Positions 1 to 4,637 of a stretch of DNA of 5,103 nt are shown piece after piece. Every line of letters begins with the position of its first letter. The first letter of the stretch is position 1. The notes beneath the pieces were generated by a model. It had not been told where the DNA came from, did not search any database, and saw only the letters and a program-made list of their open reading frames with translations. A program made the translations under genes and the position numbers. The stretch is from Calditrichota bacterium (GTDB lineage Bacteria; Zixibacteria; MSB-5A5; GN15; FEB-12). The stretch is from assembly GCA_008501655.1 (NCBI GenBank), contig QQUK01000287.1, positions 1-5,103 of the forward strand. The letters run 5' to 3'.

Positions 1-439
1 ATGACATCGATTCATCTGATTTGAGGAAGAGATTGTTAAATAACAAAAAAAGAATAAAAACCAGAACAATCCCCCCGAATGCAATTCCTGCTGTTTTTAC
101 AAAATTATTCTGTTTCGGTTTTTCAGTCTCTTCATCAACTTCTGCCGAATCAGTTTTTTTCTTGTGAACTGTCTTTTTGCTTTGATCCTCGACTTCAGCA
201 ACTTTCCCTTTGAGCTCATCCATAACGGTTGCATAGTCAATACCGAGAGCCTCTGCGTAAGTTTTAGAAAAGAGGGAAAAATAGATCTCAGAAGGAAGTG
301 AAGAAATATCACCATTTTCGATAGCTGCTAAATTTGCTTCGGCAATCTTCAGCTTTTCAGCAATATCACCTATCAGAATCTCCTGCCGCTCCCTTTCTGA
401 TTTTAACAGCGCTCCTAATTGTTTTTGTAATTCACTCAT
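1..439 (-). CDS. RodZ-like helix-turn-helix transmembrane protein (partial, C-terminus outside window)
   Basis: The first 146 residues are visible, starting MSELQKQLGALL at an ATG on the minus strand; the frame is still open at the window edge. Residues 5-80 look like a Cro/C1-type helix-turn-helix of the RodZ (HTH_25) kind: KSERERQEI, then IGDIAEKLKIAEANLAAIENGD, with the LPSEIYFSLFSKTYAEALGID segment typical of that family. A charged, lysine/glutamate-rich linker (about 81-113) leads to one hydrophobic segment (about 116-138) and a lysine after it. This order (cytoplasmic HTH, linker, single membrane pass) matches E. coli RodZ, which anchors MreB and supports rod shape; the periplasmic domain that would confirm it lies outside the window. 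The start is 12 nt beyond the maf stop with no nearby Shine-Dalgarno, so it probably depends on readthrough from dtd-maf transcription and coupled translation. A membrane-bound transcription regulator of the same architecture is the alternative. Confidence -1.
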   Translation of the reverse strand, partial: MSELQKQLGALLKSERERQEILIGDIAEKLKIAEANLAAIENGDISSLPSEIYFSLFSKTYAEALGIDYATVMDELKGKVAEVEDQSKKTVHKKKTDSAEVDEETEKPKQNNFVKTAGIAFGGIVLVFILFLLFNNLFLKSDESMS

Positions 440-451
440 ATGTAAAATCAA

Positions 452-1051
452 TCAACTTTCCAAAATTTGTCGTGCCAGTTCATCTAGCAATGTACGTGGA
501 AATCCAATGACAGTATCCAGATTTCCCTCTATTCTGTCAACTAAAAATGCGCCCATTCCCTGAATTCCATAAGCACCAGCTTTGTCCATAGGTTCTCCGG
601 AACTGATATAATTTCGTATTTCATCTGCAGATACTGCATTGAAATAGACTTGGGTGATTTCGTGTCCTGTAACTATAACATTCTGATTGTTAGCAATTGC
701 TAAAGCTGTACAAACTTCATGTTGTTTTCCGGACAAAGTGGAAAGTATTCGAAATGCATCAGCTTCATCCTCAGGCTTCCCTAACACAGCTCCTTCAAGG
801 ACGACAATCGTATCGCATCCAATAACAAGCTGTTGCTCATAGAGTTGGGGAAGAAGAGCTAAAGCCTTCTCTTGAGCTAAACGCACTGCATAGTCAATTG
901 GTTTTTCACCTTCCAGCGTTTTTTCATCAATATCAGGTATCAGTTGTTTAAACTTTATCCCTGATTCAGAAAGTAGTTTCACTCGCCGCGGCGAGCGGGA
1001 ACCTAAGATAATCTCAAACTGTGAACCAAGCTTCGTGAGGTTAGTAGTCAT
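452..1051 (-). CDS. maf: Maf/YhdE-type nucleoside triphosphate pyrophosphatase (dTTP/UTP class)
   Basis: A 199-residue cytoplasmic enzyme of the usual Maf length. Maf proteins hydrolyse certain nucleoside triphosphates to monophosphate and pyrophosphate, cleaning up dTTP, UTP and modified forms. Visible motifs, in order: LGSRSPRR (16-23, the substrate-phosphate loop), CDT with catalytic Asp80 (79-81), GKP (91-93), SGKQHEV (107-113), DKAGAYGIQG (156-165) and EGN near 175-177 followed by TVIGFP. The DKAGAYGIQG motif is the form seen in the YhdE/Maf dTTP/UTP subfamily and differs from the YceF (7-methyl-GTP) form. The ATG overlaps the end of dtd by 11 nt and has no Shine-Dalgarno, which indicates translational coupling. 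The gene ends in TGA, 12 nt before the RodZ-like gene. Family assignment is firm; the exact substrate is inferred. Confidence -1.
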   Translation of the reverse strand: MTTNLTKLGSQFEIILGSRSPRRVKLLSESGIKFKQLIPDIDEKTLEGEKPIDYAVRLAQEKALALLPQLYEQQLVIGCDTIVVLEGAVLGKPEDEADAFRILSTLSGKQHEVCTALAIANNQNVIVTGHEITQVYFNAVSADEIRNYISSGEPMDKAGAYGIQGMGAFLVDRIEGNLDTVIGFPRTLLDELARQILES

Positions 1052-1487
1052 CGGTGTCTAATAGTATCGTTACGGGACCATCGTTGTCAAAATGTATATC
1101 CATCGATGCACCAAATCTACCGGATGCTGTTTTAAGACCTGATTTTGAGATTTCGGTAACAAAACGCTCATAAAGTTTTTCCGCATCGGCAGGGTTCTGG
1201 GCTTCATTAAATGATGGACGCCTTCCTTTGTTCGTATTAGCATATAAAGTAAACTGAGAAACTACCATTAACTCACCTTTTATATCTAAAAGAGAAAGGT
1301 TCATTTTTCCGGCTGAATCTTCGAAGATCCTGAGATTTACTATTTTGTCGGCAAGTTTATCAATCCTGTCGGCAGTGTCACCTTCCCGGGTACCGAACAA
1401 TACTAAAAGTCCGGCTTGAGATGATGAATGTAAATCATTGTTAATGAATACCTTTACACCTTTAGTTCTTTGAATTAATGCTCTCAT
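1041..1487 (-). CDS. dtd: D-aminoacyl-tRNA deacylase (DTD1)
   Basis: A 148-residue protein of standard DTD length. The enzyme hydrolyses the ester bond of D-amino acids (and mischarged glycine) attached to tRNA, so it proofreads chirality in the cytoplasm. The start MRALIQRTKGVKV is the canonical N-terminus; then come KMNLS (61-65), the hallmark SQFTLYA (77-83) and GRRPSF (88-93), and the C-terminal NDGPVT motif (135-140) that forms the cross-subunit cis-proline active site. I chose ATG at 1487 over an in-frame GTG six bases upstream: family members begin MRALIQR or MIALIQR, and a GGAG ribosome site sits 5 nt before the ATG, overlapping that GTG. It is the first gene of the leftward set and overlaps maf by 11 nt. 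Confidence -1.
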   Translation of the reverse strand: MRALIQRTKGVKVFINNDLHSSSQAGLLVLFGTREGDTADRIDKLADKIVNLRIFEDSAGKMNLSLLDIKGELMVVSQFTLYANTNKGRRPSFNEAQNPADAEKLYERFVTEISKSGLKTASGRFGASMDIHFDNDGPVTILLDTDDY

Positions 1488-1492
1488 TTTCA

Positions 1493-1496
1493 CTCC
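1493..1496 (-). promoter_or_regulatory. Ribosome-binding site of dtd (fixes the start)
   Basis: Reading leftward the sequence is TATGGAGTGAAAATGAGA. GGAG lies 5 nt before the ATG at 1487. Because the GGAG shares a G with the upstream GTG, that GTG cannot use this site, so the ATG is the better start. Confidence -1.
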
Positions 1497-1507
1497 ATAA
1501 AGGTCAG

Positions 1508-1536
1508 AATATAGGGAGGAAATGTAATTTTTTCAA
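1508..1536 (-). promoter_or_regulatory. Predicted sigma70-type promoter for dtd-maf-rodZ-like
   Basis: On the minus strand a -35 box TTGAAA (1531-1536) and a -10 box TATATT (1508-1513) are separated by exactly 17 bp; each box matches the consensus at five of six bases. Transcription would start near 1501, giving a short leader of about 13 nt that still includes the GGAG ribosome site. It is seen by consensus matching only, but the spacing and the location before the first gene of the set support it. Confidence -1.
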
Positions 1537-1596
1537 CCGATTTGAATGATTATTTTAAGTCAATTTTAAAATAATTTTTTTACGATCTTCATCTTC

Positions 1597-1625
1597 TTGA
1601 CTTTCCGTTTATTTTTCTATTTAAT
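1597..1625 (+). promoter_or_regulatory. Candidate promoter for trxA
   Basis: A -35 box TTGACT (1597-1602) and a -10 box TTTAAT (1620-1625) are 17 bp apart, each five of six to consensus, although the -10 lacks the important second-position A. The leader would be about 100 nt. A second candidate closer in is TTGAAA (1687-1692), 18 bp, TAGAAT (1711-1716), but its start site would fall on or inside the ribosome site, so I prefer the first. The 1494-1733 gap holds these divergent promoters, A/T runs and nothing else I can name. Confidence -1.
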
Positions 1626-1723
1626 ATCAAAACAGGCAGGATTAAACGTTTTTTTAATTTGAGGGAACTGTTTTACTGCTGGTTTGTTGAAAAAGGCAGA
1701 TAGTTACTAATAGAATAAATTTT

Positions 1724-1727
1724 GGAG
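1724..1727 (+). promoter_or_regulatory. Ribosome-binding site of trxA (fixes the start)
   Basis: GGAG lies 6 nt before the ATG at 1734. It overlaps an in-frame TTG at 1722, so initiation at that TTG is unlikely and translation should begin MSKPMDIT. Confidence -1.
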
Positions 1728-1733
1728 AATAAA

Positions 1734-2057
1734 ATGAGCAAACCAATGGACATTACAGACGATGCATTTGATACAGAAGTGCTTCAGTCAGATAAACCGG
1801 TAATCGTAGATTTTTGGGCAACATGGTGTGGTCCTTGTAAAATGATTGCTCCTATTTTAGAAGAAATCGCCGGCGAATATGATGAAAAAGTCAAAATTGT
1901 TAAAATCGACGTCGACTCAAATAGTCAGACTGCCGGTAAATACAATATTATGTCAATCCCATCATTACTCTTTTTCAAAAATGGTGAAATGGTCGATCAA
2001 GTCGTCGGTGCTATTCCAAAAGCACAGCTTGCAGCACGACTCGATAAAGTCCTCTAA
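1734..2057 (+). CDS. trxA: Thioredoxin
   Basis: A 107-residue classical thioredoxin, a small cytoplasmic dithiol reductase that is recharged by thioredoxin reductase and reduces disulfides in ribonucleotide reductase, peroxiredoxins, methionine sulfoxide reductases and, through DsbD, periplasmic proteins. The active site is WCGPC (31-35) within VDFWATWCGPCKMIAP; the buried Asp26, the cis-proline in SIPS (Pro76), the FFKNG turn (80-84) and the glycine at 92 are all in place. There is no signal peptide or fusion. The gene stands alone between a divergent promoter region and a strong terminator 24 nt past its stop, so it is probably monocistronic. Nothing suggests loss of function. Confidence -1.
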   Translation: MSKPMDITDDAFDTEVLQSDKPVIVDFWATWCGPCKMIAPILEEIAGEYDEKVKIVKIDVDSNSQTAGKYNIMSIPSLLFFKNGEMVDQVVGAIPKAQLAARLDKVL

Positions 2058-2081
2058 AATCAGATACTTAGATTATTGATT

Positions 2082-2109
2082 AAAACCGGTTCTGCGAACC
2101 GGTTTTTTT
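2082..2109 (+). terminator. Strong intrinsic terminator after trxA
   Basis: A perfect 11-bp stem, AAAACCGGTTC (2082-2092) with GAACCGGTTTT (2096-2106), closed by a TGC loop and running into a seven-T tract (2103-2109). Because of the A-run on the left arm it could also terminate leftward transcription. It separates trxA from the small UGA-containing gene downstream. Confidence -1.
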
Positions 2110-2184
2110 ATGCTTTTCAAGGTACATTTTCTTATTATTTACTTGAAAAAGAAGGTGTTATGGAACCAAACCTAAAAAAAAACA

Positions 2185-2213
2185 TTTTAATAGTTAGAAT
2201 TATTTTTTATACT
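2185..2213 (+). promoter_or_regulatory. Candidate promoter for the selenoprotein-rhomboid-receiver unit
   Basis: A good -10 box TATACT (2208-2213, five of six) has a weak -35 TTTTAA (2185-2190, three of six) 17 bp upstream. The expected start near 2220 gives a leader of about 19 nt carrying the AAGGA ribosome site. A promoter is needed here because a strong terminator lies just upstream. The rest of 2110-2238 is A/T-rich with no other gene I can support. Confidence -1.
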
Positions 2214-2227
2214 ATCCTGTCGATAAT

Positions 2228-2232
2228 AAGGA
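2228..2232 (+). promoter_or_regulatory. Ribosome-binding site of the small UGA-containing gene
   Basis: AAGGA sits 6 nt before the ATG at 2239, an ideal distance. It supports this frame as the translated one, in contrast to overlapping frames in the same stretch. Confidence -1.
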
Positions 2233-2238
2233 AACAAC

Positions 2239-2424
2239 ATGGATTTTTACGATATTATATTTCTCATCATCTTTTTGGTGGTCTGGGTCTTTTTGGTAAC
2301 CAAAGTTTTCCCGAAATTTGGAATCCATTCCTGAGCAACTCCGCAATGTAATCTTCCGGAGGAAGATAAGGAAAAAAAAGCAATTAAAGACCCGAAAACG
2401 GAACATCCGAATCCGGATGCGTAA
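2239..2424 (+). CDS. Putative small single-pass membrane selenoprotein (in-frame UGA read as Sec)
   Basis: I do not recognise this family. The frame starts MDFYDIIFL with a good ribosome site, meets TGA at codon 32 (2332-2334), and continues in the same frame for 29 codons to TAA, giving 61 residues if UGA is selenocysteine. Residues 6-21 are strongly hydrophobic (one membrane pass); K22 and K26 follow, so the positive-inside rule puts the C-terminus in the cytoplasm. Next comes KFGIHS-Sec32-ATPQ-Cys37, then a charged, proline-containing tail (LPEEDKEKK to NPDA). A SECIS-like hairpin follows the UGA at the expected distance. If UGA stops translation, only a 31-residue membrane peptide is made. 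Sec-x4-Cys near the membrane suggests a selenylsulfide redox pair, with thioredoxin as the neighbour upstream and the rhomboid gene 49 nt downstream. Alternatives are a nonsense-mutated gene or a bare 31-residue peptide. Conservation of U or C at this position would settle it. Confidence -1.
2332..2334 (+). other. Predicted selenocysteine codon (UGA)
   Basis: In-frame TGA at codon 32 of the small membrane protein. It is unlikely to be a wholesale genetic-code change, because maf ends with TGA directly after its conserved C-terminus and tryptophan is written TGG in the neighbouring genes. Confidence -1.
2351..2367 (+). promoter_or_regulatory. Bacterial SECIS-like hairpin
   Basis: Perfect 7-bp stem ATCTTCC (2351-2357) with GGAAGAT (2361-2367), closed by a GGA loop (2358-2360). 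The loop begins 23 nt after the UGA. The known bacterial SECIS consensus asks for a stem just downstream of UGA, a small apical loop (from 3 nt) with a G in its first two positions, and about 16-37 nt between UGA and loop; all are met. No bulged U of the E. coli fdhF type is seen, but SelB recognition varies between lineages. The hairpin is also coding (residues 38-43). A weaker competing pairing, CTCCG (2339-2343) with CGGAG (2357-2361), is possible. Confidence -1.
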
Positions 2425-2473
2425 TATATGTTATTACTGAATGATTTATAAAAGAAACCGATACAGATAGTAT

Positions 2474-3298
2474 ATGAGACATTACCAGCAAAATAGAGGT
2501 TTTGGTTCCCCCGGTTACCAGTTCGGCCCCGGGATGCTCTCACCATTTATTAAATATATAATTGGTATCAACTTAGCTCTGTTTATCATACAAAATTTTT
2601 ATCCTCAGATGACCTCCCTGTTTGGCTTTACACCTGCACGGTTTTTCTCTGATTTCCCCAATCTGCTCTATCAACCGTTTACATATATGTTTCTCCATGG
2701 TTCTTTAGGACATATTTTCTTTAATATGTTTGCCCTCTGGATGTTCGGAACAGAAATTGAGTTAACATGGGGAAGTAAACGATTTTCTAAATTTTATCTT
2801 ATTGGCGGAATTTGCGGTGCATTACTCACTATGATAGTCCAGCCGGGTCAGTCAGCAGTTGTAGTCGGTGCCTCAGCAGCAATCTACTCTGTATTGGTAG
2901 CCTACTGGTTTATGTTCCCGAACCGTCAATTACTCCTCTTTTTTGTCCTGCCGGTTAAAGTCAAGTGGGCAATCCCCGGAATTATGTTGTTAGGCTTCCT
3001 CTTTGGAGGCAGGGAAATAGCCCATTTTGCTCATTTAGGTGGGGCGATCTTCGGTTTTATTTATATGAAATCTGATTGGAAATTTTTATCTTTCTCAAAT
3101 AAATATAAAGCATATAAATATAAAAGACAGCAGGCGAAGTTTGAGAAAAACAAGGAAAAAGCTAAGGCTGTGATGAAACAAGTTGATGATGTTTTAGACC
3201 GTATCAACGAAGTCGGGTTTGAAAATCTGACAAAGGAAGAAAAAAGAATTCTGGAAGAAGCTTCAAATGATTTATCCAACCAGGATAAACCGAAGTAA
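2474..3298 (+). CDS. Rhomboid-family intramembrane serine protease
   Basis: A 274-residue inner-membrane protease with six predicted membrane segments (roughly 25-42, 79-95, 105-124, 129-147, 152-176, 182-198). Rhomboids cut transmembrane substrates inside the bilayer with a Ser-His dyad. Visible here: HGSLGHIFFN (75-84), giving the TM2 His and the oxyanion Asn84; VGASAAIYS with nucleophile Ser134; and HFAHLGGAIFG with catalytic His187. The usual GxSG reads GASA, so the last glycine is alanine, while dyad and oxyanion residues remain, so activity is likely. After TM6 comes a basic, probably coiled segment (about 208-235, rich in K, Y and Q) and a short helical tail (VDDVLDRINEVGFENLTKEEKRILEEAS, 237-264) of a type I recall on Bacteroidota-group rhomboids (DUF6576-like). 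No Shine-Dalgarno precedes the ATG; the start follows the family length and the upstream stop. It lies between the putative selenoprotein and the receiver protein, probably one transcript. Substrate unknown. Confidence -1.
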   Translation: MRHYQQNRGFGSPGYQFGPGMLSPFIKYIIGINLALFIIQNFYPQMTSLFGFTPARFFSDFPNLLYQPFTYMFLHGSLGHIFFNMFALWMFGTEIELTWGSKRFSKFYLIGGICGALLTMIVQPGQSAVVVGASAAIYSVLVAYWFMFPNRQLLLFFVLPVKVKWAIPGIMLLGFLFGGREIAHFAHLGGAIFGFIYMKSDWKFLSFSNKYKAYKYKRQQAKFEKNKEKAKAVMKQVDDVLDRINEVGFENLTKEEKRILEEASNDLSNQDKPK

Positions 3299-3319
3299 AC
3301 AAGAAAGAACGATATTGTC

Positions 3320-4492
3320 ATGCCTAAAAAAATACTCTTAATAGAAGAATCAGATACAATAAGAAATATCGCAGAATCACTGCTTCGACAGAATGGATAC
3401 GAAGTTCTCTCAATATCTTCAGGAGAAAAAGCACTCGAAGTTTTAGGTTTTACTAAACCGGATTTGATTATCTCGGCATCAGATGCTAAATATAAAAATC
3501 ATTCACCGATGTATGAAAAACTTGCCGAAGAGCCGATTTCTCAGGGTTTGCCAATCCTTGTTATGCATACAGAATCAGAAACAGATATCCCCTTTCCACC
3601 GGAGCTTTTGATTGTAAAACCTTTCGCTCCAAAAGAATTCATTCAAAAAGTTTCCCTGCTTGCAGACAGTCAGATACAGGCAAATAATTCACAGACTATG
3701 GCCGGCAGTTCTTTGGACATTGAAGATGCAGCCTTAGACTCAGCTCTTGGTCTTGACCAACTTGAAGTTACCGATTCAGAAGAAATCGATAAAACAGTTA
3801 AAAAAAGAAGAAGTAACTCAAATGATGATGACTCCGATATGGATATATCCGGCAAAGTTGTCTCCCTGAGTATTAAAGAAGATAAAGAAATTTCACACGA
3901 GAATGTTAGTAAAGCGGAATCTAAGCCTCTGACAGAAACAAGCAAACTTGATATTTTAGATGACCAGTTTGGCATGTTGGAAACATCAGAGTCAGCAACT
4001 CCTGAGCCAGATAAAGACCATGACTATAATTGGTTCTTGAATGAACTGCAAACCGATGGTTCCAAAAAACCGGCTCAGCAGAATACACCAAAATCCCATC
4101 AGACTTCAAAAGTGGATGAATCGGAATCTCAAAAACTCACATTTGAAGATGTTTCATCCAAGATAGACCCGGTAACACCGGCAAAGTTGAGTGATGACCC
4201 CTCAACAAAAGGTGTTGATAAATTTATTGATGAGTTTAAAAAAGAGGTTGAGAAGATATCCAGTCATGAAACTGAATCAATAACCTTAAAAGATTCAGAG
4301 TATAAAAAATCATCTTCAGCGAATTGGCAGGACTCCGTCGGCTCAGTCTCTAAAGAACAGATAGAGATATTTAAAAAGCAGTTTATTGCTGAATTAGCAG
4401 AAAAAATTGCAGTAAAACTTGCCGATAAAATCGATTCGGATAAACTTCTCCAATTGATAAAACAGGAAATCGTCAATAAATCCAAAAAATAA
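3320..4492 (+). CDS. Degenerate response-regulator receiver with long disordered linker and C-terminal helix
   Basis: A 390-residue cytoplasmic protein. Residues 3-115 fold like a CheY receiver: KILLIEESDTIRNIAESLL (acidic cluster E9, E10, D12), GYEVLSISSGEKALEVL, KPDLIIS, a Thr84 switch position, and the conserved Lys100 in VKPF. The phospho-accepting aspartate that should follow KPDLIIS is Ala53; Asp55 is two residues off, so classical phosphorylation is doubtful. No DNA-binding or enzyme output domain follows. Instead there is an acidic, serine-rich, low-complexity stretch (about 118-335) holding a few hydrophobic islands (YNWFLNEL near 236-243; VDKFIDEFKKEVEKI near 299-313). The end (about 345-386) is predicted helical and amphipathic (FKKQFIAELAEKIAVKLADKI). 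I infer a scaffold or localisation protein: receiver at one end, helical contact at the other. It begins 21 nt after the rhomboid stop, so the two are likely co-transcribed. Specific partner unknown. Confidence -1.
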   Translation: MPKKILLIEESDTIRNIAESLLRQNGYEVLSISSGEKALEVLGFTKPDLIISASDAKYKNHSPMYEKLAEEPISQGLPILVMHTESETDIPFPPELLIVKPFAPKEFIQKVSLLADSQIQANNSQTMAGSSLDIEDAALDSALGLDQLEVTDSEEIDKTVKKRRSNSNDDDSDMDISGKVVSLSIKEDKEISHENVSKAESKPLTETSKLDILDDQFGMLETSESATPEPDKDHDYNWFLNELQTDGSKKPAQQNTPKSHQTSKVDESESQKLTFEDVSSKIDPVTPAKLSDDPSTKGVDKFIDEFKKEVEKISSHETESITLKDSEYKKSSSANWQDSVGSVSKEQIEIFKKQFIAELAEKIAVKLADKIDSDKLLQLIKQEIVNKSKK

Positions 4493-4537
4493 AATATCTT
4501 CTAAACTTTTTCTTTAATCCCGTGTTTAAGATAACAA

Positions 4538-4590
4538 AGCCGGCTTACTCTTTAGCTTGACATTATAAAGGAGACCGGCTAATTTATTTT
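4538..4590 (+). terminator. Possible terminator / structured hairpin after the receiver gene
   Basis: AGCCGG (4538-4543) pairs with CCGGCT (4575-4580). Inside, CTC-TTTA (4548-4554) can pair with TAAA-G-GAG (4566-4573) with one bulged base. The structure is followed by AATTTATTTT, a broken T-tract. It is in the right place to end the rhomboid-receiver transcript, but the long imperfect hairpin and interrupted tract make it a weaker terminator than that of trxA. Confidence -1.
4557..4585 (+). promoter_or_regulatory. Candidate promoter for the dsbD-like gene
   Basis: A perfect -35 box TTGACA (4557-4562) has TAATTT (4580-4585, three of six) 17 bp downstream. The start would be near 4592, leaving a leader of about 46 nt. 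The -35 lies in the loop of the hairpin described just above, so terminator and promoter overlap. The -10 is weak. The rest of the 4493-4637 gap shows no gene. Confidence -1.
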
Positions 4591-4637
4591 CTGTTATTTT
4601 ATTAGAGAAAAACCGGTATTTTATAAAGAGAAAAAGA

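Noticed and set aside
982..995. A perfect 14-bp GC-rich palindrome CTCGCCGCGGCGAG inside maf.
   Set aside because: It encodes the conserved SPRRV stretch of the Maf active-site loop, so protein constraint plus codon choice explains it. Nothing else marks it as a regulatory site.
1494..1733. A small RNA or riboswitch in the divergent gap before trxA.
   Set aside because: Only A/T-rich sequence and promoter-like boxes are visible; I found no stable stem or known aptamer pattern.
2332..2334. A reassigned genetic code with UGA as Trp or Gly.
   Set aside because: maf ends at TGA exactly where family members end, tryptophan uses TGG in the thioredoxin, rhomboid and receiver genes, and only one gene in the window has an internal UGA.
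2076..2351. An overlapping plus-strand frame across the small-gene region, with an ATG at 2160 after a GAAGG-like site giving about 63 residues (MEPNLKKNIL onward).
   Set aside because: Its second half is the shifted shadow of the selenoprotein frame, it has no coherent membrane or domain pattern, and it crosses the predicted promoter. The 2239 start has a better-spaced ribosome site and the SECIS evidence. It remains only a weak alternative.
2358..2371. GGAGGAAGATAAGG as a strong ribosome-binding site.
   Set aside because: No start codon lies at a useful distance downstream; the purine run is explained by the right arm of the SECIS hairpin and the coding frame.
2247..2546. Minus-strand open frames across the selenoprotein and the start of the rhomboid gene.
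   Set aside because: They lie opposite the supported genes, have no ribosome site, and their composition looks like antisense of membrane-coding sequence.
4605..4620. A short palindromic ACCGGT flanked by A and T runs upstream of dsbD as an operator.
   Set aside because: The symmetry is only six perfect bases plus A/T bias, and similar ACCGGT-type cores occur elsewhere in the window, including in the trxA terminator.
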